Shown: piece by piece, positions 6,912 to 12,618 of the stretch | Numbering within the stretch: position 1 is the stretch's first letter | How the letters are laid out: each line of letters opens with the position of its first letter | Origin: Lachnospiraceae bacterium UBA1066 | GTDB taxonomy: Bacteria > Bacillota > Clostridia > Lachnospirales > Lachnospiraceae | DNA length: 14,656 nt | Assembly (NCBI GenBank): GCA_002316215.1 | Contig: DCDB01000071.1 | Location: 1 to 14,656 of the forward strand | Reading direction: 5' to 3' | The notes under the pieces: model-generated | Databases searched by the model: none | Seen by the model: only the letters and a program-made list of their open reading frames with translations | What the model was told of the DNA's origin: nothing | Position numbers and translations under genes: made by a program

Positions 6912-6924
6912 GGAGGAAAATAAA

Positions 6925-7305
6925 ATGGCGAAATTAACCACAGAGGAATTTATTGCAGCTATCAAAGAGCTGTCCATCACGGAACTGAATGATCTGGTCA
7001 AAGCCTGCGAAGCTGAATTTGGTGTTTCCGCAGCGGCTGGTGTTGTTGTAGCGGCAGCCGGTGCAGGCGAAGCTGCTGAAGCTGTTGAAGAAAAGACGGA
7101 GTTCGATGTCGAACTTACGGAGATCGGACCGTCCAAGGTTAAGGTTATCAAGGTTGTCCGTGAAGTTACCGGCCTGGGCCTTAAGGAAGCTAAAGATCTT
7201 GTCGATGCAGCTCCGAAGGTCGTCAAGGAAGCTATGAGCAAGGAAGACGCTGAAGAACTCAAGAAGAAACTTGAGGAAGCCGGCGGCAAGGTTACTCTTA
7301 AATAA
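6925..7305 (+). CDS. rplL: 50S ribosomal protein L7/L12
   Basis: The protein has 126 residues. The N-terminal dimerisation domain (1 to about 35, MAKLTTEEFIAAIKEL...) binds L10. The hinge is alanine- and glycine-rich (about 36-60). The C-terminal domain contains VKVIKVVREVTGLGLKEAKDLVD, which contacts translation factors. L7/L12 is present in several copies per ribosome and recruits EF-Tu and EF-G. GGAGG ends 8 nt before the ATG. A strong terminator follows 41 nt after the stop, so transcription is not expected to run on efficiently to rpoB as it does in E. coli. Confidence 0.98.
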   Translation: MAKLTTEEFIAAIKELSITELNDLVKACEAEFGVSAAAGVVVAAAGAGEAAEAVEEKTEFDVELTEIGPSKVKVIKVVREVTGLGLKEAKDLVDAAPKVVKEAMSKEDAEELKKKLEEAGGKVTLK

Positions 7306-7346
7306 GTATCGGAAACGCGAAGAACAGTATACTGCATTTTCAGAAG

Positions 7347-7374
7347 AAGACCGGCTATGGAGCCGGTCTTTTTA
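7347..7374 (+). terminator. Terminator after rplL
   Basis: A perfect 10-bp stem, AAGACCGGCT (7347-7356) and AGCCGGTCTT (7361-7370), with loop ATGG, runs into TTTTT. This is a strong intrinsic terminator ending the ribosomal protein transcript. Confidence 0.95.
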
Positions 7375-7530
7375 TTGCGCCGCATATTTTGCAAAATCAG
7401 ATGTTGTTTTGATGTCGTCCGATTGTCACATGAATGTCATCAATGGTTATATTTGATATGCGGATACAGAAAAAATCAATGCCGGAATAAAAAAAATCTG
7501 TCAAAAAATAAGTGAATCTTCATTTTTCGT
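7375..7530. other. AT-rich region upstream of the secreted protein gene
   Basis: No gene is seen in this AT-rich stretch. It holds a perfect 12-nt palindrome, ATTTTGCAAAAT (7386-7397), and two TGTCA repeats around 7427-7440. These could be regulator sites for the downstream gene, but they lie far from its promoter and are unproven. Confidence 0.3.
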
Positions 7531-7558
7531 TTGCATTATTTTGTATATATAGTACAAT
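7531..7558 (+). promoter_or_regulatory. Promoter of the secreted lectin-like protein
   Basis: TTGCAT (7531-7536) and TACAAT (7553-7558) are 16 nt apart in an AT-rich stretch. Transcription would begin near 7565, giving a leader of about 48 nt. With the rplL terminator upstream, this should be the main promoter of the gene. Confidence 0.7.
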
Positions 7559-7583
7559 GACATTGTTGTTTAAAACTTTTAGC

Positions 7584-7604
7584 TGTGAAAAATTCACAAG
7601 GAGG
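7584..7604 (+). promoter_or_regulatory. Hairpin overlapping the ribosome site of the secreted protein
   Basis: TGTGAA (7584-7589) and TTCACA (7593-7598) form a perfect 6-bp inverted repeat with loop AAA. It shares its last base with the very strong ribosome site AAGGAGG (7598-7604), which is 8 nt before the ATG. It could be a small RNA stem affecting initiation, or an operator in the DNA. Confidence 0.4.
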
Positions 7605-7612
7605 ACTAGGGT

Positions 7613-10600
7613 ATGAGGCAACGAAAAGGAGCAAGGGTTTTATCATGGGTTTTAGCAATCGTTATGGCAGTAACATATTTTCCGTCTATGACACTTACGG
7701 CATTTGCCGCGGGCAATAACGGTGCGGCGGCTGCGGATGAAAACCAGCCGGGACTTGTCGGGACGGGGCCATATGACATTTGGGTTGCCGGAGTACAGGT
7801 AACGGATGAGAACAAGGACAATATACTTGCGGATTCCACGGCCCCTGAGGGAAATACAGGTACGGCCGCCTATGATCCGGACACAAACGTGCTGACGCTT
7901 ACGGGTGTCAATATTACCAAAGGATACTATCAGGGAGGCTTTGCGGACGGATATATCTATTCGGCCGTCTCCGGCCTTACGGTTCAGTTCGTAGGAACCA
8001 ATAGTATAGACTCAACGGCGGACACAGCTGCGAAAAAGAGTACTTATGCGGGAATTTATGCCGATGCTTCCCTGACGGTTCAGGGCGCAGAGGGCGCGAC
8101 ACTCGATATTACAGCTCCGGTCGGAATCGGTACAGGTGCGGACTTCGGCCTTACAGTTGAGAATCTGACGATTAATGATGCTATCATTGATTCGGGCTTT
8201 GATACCATGACAAATGATTTCTGCCTTAAGAGCGGGACAGGCCTTACGGTTACGAACTGCAATATTACGGCGAAAACGGATCTGACGAAGGAATCAACGG
8301 GCGCGAATTACAAAGGCCTGGCGGCCTGCCAGTCTGACAGCGGGGACATTACATTTGACGGAAGCACCCTGACGACCGGAAAGTCTGACGGTGTCTCGGC
8401 GGTCCTTACCGCGGCACCTCTTAGCGCTGTCCGCACAGACGGAAGCGGTCAGACGGTTACTGTCACCGGGAGCACAATCAGATCGACAGTGACCGACATG
8501 CCGGCATTTGAGATAGCCGACAGCAGCTCTTCGGCGCCGACAGCAGCCCTGACTTTCGCTAACAGCACGATTAACGCGACAACAGATACGGGATATGCAA
8601 TCGATGCTGCGGGTACGGTCACGGTACAGGAAAGTACGCTGGCTCTGACGACGACCGCGAATACGGCGTTCCGTGCAGCAGGCACTGTCAATATCAGCGA
8701 TGGCAGCACGGTGACAGCGGACTCCGTTACGGGTATTGCAGCAGGCGCTGTCAATATCAGCGGCGGCAGCACGGTGACAGCGAATGCCACTACGGGCATC
8801 GGTATTTCGAGTGGATCAACGATTGGTATTGAGGGAGAGAATACAAGCGTAACAGCATCTTCCACAGGCAGGGATGCAATCTATGCGGCAGGAGCTGTGA
8901 CTATTAAAGACAGTGCAGAAGTTACGGCTACGGCGGCGGCGGACGGGATTGATGCAGATGGGGATGTCACGATTGATTCTGCAACCTGCACAGTGACAGA
9001 CAGCAAAGGTGCTGCGGCTGTTTATTCCAAGGGCAATATTGTGGTTAATAATTCGACTGTTGATGTAACCAACAGCGGAACGAAGAGTGGCGGAAATCAG
9101 TGCGGCTTTACGGCTGAGGGAGACATCACATTCAGCGGGACAGATAACAAGGTCACTTCCAATGCGACGAATTCCCCGGTTAATGCCAAGGGATCGAACG
9201 GCTTCACGGTTGACGGCGGCCTGACAACACTTAAGACGCCGGAAGATGTGGTGGCGGGCTATGTGATTAACGCCGCTTCTGGAATAAATATCTTAAGCGG
9301 CAAAGTGGTCGTTGACTCCCACGAGAACAATTATAAGCCGTTTAACGTTACGCCGGCACTGGCGCTTCCGGAAAAAGTTACCGCCGGCAAGCCGGATTTC
9401 AGTGAATTCAAGATGACGATTGAGCCGGCCTGGTCGGTGACGTATGATGCAAACGGCGGTACGGGCGATGTTCCGGAGAAGCAGCTTGCCATTATCGACT
9501 ATACGAACGCGGCTGATGTCAAATCTATCACGATCCCGGAGTCACCGACACCGGTATCGGCAGACGGAACGTTTATCGGCTGGGCAGAGTCGGATACAGC
9601 AACAGAAGCCGGCTATTTCCCGAAACAGGTATTCACGCCTTCTTACGACATGACGCTCTATGCCGTTTACAGTAAGAACTTTACTTTTGGTACAGAGAGC
9701 ACGGACGGCGGAAACTATACGGCAAATCCGTCGACCATCAAACCGGGCGACAGCATCACGCTGACGGAGACGCCTGCAGAGGGCTATGAATTCGTGAAAT
9801 GGGAGCGCAGCGACGACGGCGGAACAACTTATGCGGATGCCGGCACGTCTGCACCGAGCCAGACTTTCACTTATATCACGGAACAGACGAAGATCCGCCC
9901 GGTCTTCAAGCTTAAGACATTTAAAGTAAGGACATTTGCTTCTCCGGCTGCGGGCGGTACCGCTGTTATCGCAGACGGCGATACAACTGTAACGGAAGGC
10001 GCGTACGATTACGGAACATCACATACACTGACGGCAGTACCGAATGCAGGGTACGATTTTATCTCCTGGACATCCGGCGGGAATATCGTAAGCCAGGAAA
10101 GCACGTTTGTGACAGACTCCTTGAAAGGGAACATGACCTATACGGCAAACTTCGTGAAGCAGACCTTTACCTTTACTCCCGGCGATGCGAAGGAAGGCAA
10201 GGGCACAGCTTCCCCGGCTTCACAGACGGTGGCCTACGGCGATACCATCAACCTGACGGCTGTTCCTGCGGAAGGATATATGTTCGACCGCTGGTACCGC
10301 AGCGACGATGCAGGGGCAAGCTACACTGAAGCAGGGAACAAAAATCCGGGCGTATTCGAAAACATCACACAGGACACGAAAATTTATCCGAACTTCATCA
10401 GGATCACGGAAAATGTCGTTGTGAATATTGATCCGGTAAGCGATCTTTCGAACAAGGTGACCGGAGCCGGAGCCTATGAGTACGGCGACGAAGTAACCCT
10501 GACAGCTGTTCCGGGATCGGAATACAACTTCGTGAAATGGATCGAAAACGGCGCAATAGTGACGACGGATGCGTCCTTTACGCTGACGTCTGTCAAAGAG

Positions 10601-12211
10601 AACCATACATACAAGGCGGTTTTCGAAAAGAAGACATGGGAATTTAATGCTGACAAAGCAGTAGGCGGCACGGCAGAAGTTACTCCGGCATCGGTAACAT
10701 CGGGCGGCAGCATCACCCTGACGGCAACTCCGGACGAGGGCTATGACTTCATCGGCTGGATGCGCTCGGATGACAGCGGCACGACTTATGCAGATGCCGG
10801 CACGGACAACCCGCAGATCTTCGACAATATTCTGACGACCACGAAGATCCAGCCGGTGTTTAAACTCAAGACTTTTGAGATAACAGCATCAGCGGATCCT
10901 GCAGAAGGCGGCACGGTTGCCGGAGCAGGGACTTATGACTGGGGCACGGAAGCAGCGCTTGCGGCAACGCCGGCTGTCGGCTATGATTTCGTAAGATGGA
11001 TGGAAGGCTCTGACACAGTCGGCACGGAAGCGGCACTCAAGGTTACCGTCAAGGCAGCTCACGCCTATGTGGCAGTGTTCAAGAAACAGACCTTCAAAGT
11101 GACGTATGATCCGGATGCTTCGAAGAACGGCAAGGTCACGATGACAGGCGGCGGCGACGCGACGGAGTACGGCTCCAGCGTTACATTTACGGAGACCCCG
11201 GATTACGGCTATGTCTTCGTGAAATGGACGGACAACGGCAAGGACGCAGGCACGGGTTCTTCTTATACAATTGATCCGGTCACCGGTGCGCATGACGTCA
11301 CGGCAGTCTTCAAGAAGATTCCGTCGGCTTCATTCAAGGACGGAGACATCATTGTCCTCCATTCGGATCTTGATTACAGCAAGGCGCTGGACATCGAAGC
11401 CAGGTCGCGTGACAACACGGCGAACCTGCAGCTGTGGGATGCCAACGGGTCGTCGGCACAGGAATTCATCGTTGTCGAAAACGGTGACGGAACCTACAGC
11501 TTTGCACCATACTGCAGCGGACGTTATCTCGATGTCGCGGGCGCAGGAACTGCAGACGGAACGAATATCCGCCAGTACGATGTGAACGGTACTGCGGCTC
11601 AGTCCTGGACAGTGATGGATAATACGGATGAATCGGTATCCTTCGAGTCTTCGGTCGGCAAGGGATGCATGATGGATGTCATGAACGGCTGGGCAGCAGC
11701 CGGCACAAATGTACGGATATGGCAGAGCAACGGAACTTCAGCCCAGAAATTCCGTGCCGAGATAGTCGGAACAGTGCCATATAAGACCGGTAACTATACG
11801 GTCGGCAGCGCAGTTGGAACAAACCTCATGCTGGATGTCCTGAAAGCAGGGACGGAGAACGGCACGAACGTGGTCATCAACGGGAAAACCGGAACGGAAA
11901 CACAGACATTCCGTCTGATGTACGGGCCAGAAGGCTCCTACCGCTTCATAACTTTCTGCGGCAAGGCTGTCGATGTCGCAGGCGGCAGAAAGGCAATCTG
12001 CACGAATATCCAGGAGTATGCCGTCAACTATTCGAAAGCCCAGAACTGGTTCATCGAGGAAACGAAGAACGGTACAGAGCAGATTGTTTCGGAAGTTAGC
12101 GGACTGTGCATGAACGTCGACAATGCTGGAACAGCCGACGGCACAAACGTCCAGTGCTACACGGATGACGGTACTGCAGCAGGCGAATGGTTTGTTTCAC
12201 CTGTGGCATAA
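7613..12211 (+). CDS. Large secreted protein: beta-helix, InlB-like repeats, two ricin-type lectins
   Basis: The protein has 1532 residues. A signal peptide (1-32) has a basic start, a hydrophobic core and an AFA cleavage site. A short domain (about 48-110) contains YDIWVAGVQVTDENKDNI and YDPDTNVLTLTGVNI. Residues 110-600 are Thr/Ser/Gly/Ala-rich with short turns like VNISGGSTVTAN, suggesting a parallel beta-helix. One List-Bact/InlB B-repeat follows (607-688, VTYDANGGTG...FIGWAE...LYAVYSK), then seven divergent repeats (689-1233) of two alternating kinds. Two ricin-type beta-trefoils end the protein (about 1243-1383 and 1389-1530), with QxW-like motifs such as QSW 1330-1332 and QNW 1477-1479. 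There is no LPXTG motif, surface-layer repeat or C-terminal membrane segment. It probably binds glycans outside the cell, as an adhesin or scaffold; no catalytic domain is recognised. Its codon use looks like that of its neighbours. It stands alone between rplL and rpoB with its own promoter and terminator. Confidence 0.85.
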   Translation: MRQRKGARVLSWVLAIVMAVTYFPSMTLTAFAAGNNGAAAADENQPGLVGTGPYDIWVAGVQVTDENKDNILADSTAPEGNTGTAAYDPDTNVLTLTGVNITKGYYQGGFADGYIYSAVSGLTVQFVGTNSIDSTADTAAKKSTYAGIYADASLTVQGAEGATLDITAPVGIGTGADFGLTVENLTINDAIIDSGFDTMTNDFCLKSGTGLTVTNCNITAKTDLTKESTGANYKGLAACQSDSGDITFDGSTLTTGKSDGVSAVLTAAPLSAVRTDGSGQTVTVTGSTIRSTVTDMPAFEIADSSSSAPTAALTFANSTINATTDTGYAIDAAGTVTVQESTLALTTTANTAFRAAGTVNISDGSTVTADSVTGIAAGAVNISGGSTVTANATTGIGISSGSTIGIEGENTSVTASSTGRDAIYAAGAVTIKDSAEVTATAAADGIDADGDVTIDSATCTVTDSKGAAAVYSKGNIVVNNSTVDVTNSGTKSGGNQCGFTAEGDITFSGTDNKVTSNATNSPVNAKGSNGFTVDGGLTTLKTPEDVVAGYVINAASGINILSGKVVVDSHENNYKPFNVTPALALPEKVTAGKPDFSEFKMTIEPAWSVTYDANGGTGDVPEKQLAIIDYTNAADVKSITIPESPTPVSADGTFIGWAESDTATEAGYFPKQVFTPSYDMTLYAVYSKNFTFGTESTDGGNYTANPSTIKPGDSITLTETPAEGYEFVKWERSDDGGTTYADAGTSAPSQTFTYITEQTKIRPVFKLKTFKVRTFASPAAGGTAVIADGDTTVTEGAYDYGTSHTLTAVPNAGYDFISWTSGGNIVSQESTFVTDSLKGNMTYTANFVKQTFTFTPGDAKEGKGTASPASQTVAYGDTINLTAVPAEGYMFDRWYRSDDAGASYTEAGNKNPGVFENITQDTKIYPNFIRITENVVVNIDPVSDLSNKVTGAGAYEYGDEVTLTAVPGSEYNFVKWIENGAIVTTDASFTLTSVKENHTYKAVFEKKTWEFNADKAVGGTAEVTPASVTSGGSITLTATPDEGYDFIGWMRSDDSGTTYADAGTDNPQIFDNILTTTKIQPVFKLKTFEITASADPAEGGTVAGAGTYDWGTEAALAATPAVGYDFVRWMEGSDTVGTEAALKVTVKAAHAYVAVFKKQTFKVTYDPDASKNGKVTMTGGGDATEYGSSVTFTETPDYGYVFVKWTDNGKDAGTGSSYTIDPVTGAHDVTAVFKKIPSASFKDGDIIVLHSDLDYSKALDIEARSRDNTANLQLWDANGSSAQEFIVVENGDGTYSFAPYCSGRYLDVAGAGTADGTNIRQYDVNGTAAQSWTVMDNTDESVSFESSVGKGCMMDVMNGWAAAGTNVRIWQSNGTSAQKFRAEIVGTVPYKTGNYTVGSAVGTNLMLDVLKAGTENGTNVVINGKTGTETQTFRLMYGPEGSYRFITFCGKAVDVAGGRKAICTNIQEYAVNYSKAQNWFIEETKNGTEQIVSEVSGLCMNVDNAGTADGTNVQCYTDDGTAAGEWFVSPVA
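8675..8782 (+). repeat. 63-nt tandem duplication in the beta-helix region
   Basis: A 45-nt stretch starting at 8675 recurs nearly unchanged from 8738, an offset of 63 nt or 21 codons. It encodes AAGTVNISDGSTVTA and then AAGAVNISGGSTVTA. The unit length fits one coil of a beta-helix and suggests growth by duplication of coils. Confidence 0.75.
9677..11311 (+). repeat. Seven InlB-like modules in alternating A/B order
   Basis: Residues 689-1233 of the secreted protein divide into modules of 73-82 residues, in order A1 (689-766), B1 (767-848), A2 (849-928), B2 (929-1005), A3 (1006-1083), B3 (1084-1156), B4 (1157-1233). All share a pattern of the type LTAxPxxGYxFxxW...YxAVF. Only the A kind has a box of the form WxRSDDxGTTYxDAG just after the core tryptophan (W730, W894, W1049). 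The spacing of these tryptophans, 164 and 155 residues, points to duplication of an A-B pair. Confidence 0.75.
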
Positions 12212-12258
12212 GGGCATACAGAAATACAGAACAATTAAGTAAAGAATCTTGAAACGGG

Positions 12259-12317
12259 CCGGAGCTTCCTGCGGGGAAAGAAAATTTCAATTTCCCCCAG
12301 GAAGCTCCGGTTTTTAT
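12259..12317 (+). terminator. Terminator after the secreted protein gene
   Basis: A perfect 12-bp stem, CCGGAGCTTCCT (12259-12270) and AGGAAGCTCCGG (12299-12310), has further pairing GGGGAAA/TTTCCCC inside and is followed by TTTTTATT. It is a very strong intrinsic terminator 47 nt after the stop codon. Confidence 0.95.
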
Positions 12318-12430
12318 TCCCTGCAGAAGCTGCCGGAAAACTATTTTTTTTCTGTTTTTAAGGAGCGATCCGCCGGGCAGGATGAATCGGAATAAAGAAA
12401 AGAAAATTTTAATAAAAAGTTAAAAATGCT
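12318..12430. other. Gap before the rpoB promoter
   Basis: No gene is seen. The stretch is AT-rich with a run of eight T and long A-rich segments directly upstream of the rpoB promoter. The A-rich part (about 12395-12428) could serve as an UP element for RNA polymerase. Confidence 0.35.
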
Positions 12431-12459
12431 TTGACATCTTGAAATTGATGTGTTACTGT
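12431..12459 (+). promoter_or_regulatory. rpoB: Promoter of rpoB
   Basis: A perfect TTGACA (12431-12436) is followed after 17 nt by TACTGT (12454-12459). The -10 match is only partial, but the spacing is ideal and A-rich DNA lies just upstream. Transcription would begin near 12466, about 150 nt before the rpoB start. It lies downstream of a strong terminator, so rpoB has to rely on it. Confidence 0.7.
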
Positions 12460-12502
12460 AAAAAATGCACTATTGTGGAGGAATATCCTTTAGAAAATGC
12501 AA

Positions 12503-12527
12503 AAACCGGCGCTTTTGTTTCCGGTTT
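12503..12527 (+). promoter_or_regulatory. Hairpin in the rpoB leader
   Basis: AAACCGG (12503-12509) and CCGGTTT (12521-12527) form a perfect 7-bp stem with an 11-nt loop, followed by ATTTTA. It lies about 40 nt after the predicted start of the rpoB transcript. It is a weak terminator-like or attenuator-like element. Its T-tract is short, so function is uncertain. Confidence 0.4.
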
Positions 12528-12618
12528 ATTTTAAAAGGAGCAGAAAACAGCGCTATAACAGCATTTTACGGGATATCAGCCATAGTAAATATAAAGAAAT
12601 CACGGGGTGAAACGTCGA

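Noticed and set aside
6591..7394. Minus-strand frame of 267 codons across rplJ, spacer and rplL
   Set aside because: It is a shadow of the Ala/Glu-rich ribosomal genes and would run through the rplL terminator; its Ser/Leu-rich product is typical of antisense reading of such genes.
7306..12618. Insertion by a transposon or integrase
   Set aside because: No transposase or integrase gene, no terminal inverted repeats and no clear flanking duplication seen. Codon use matches the neighbours.
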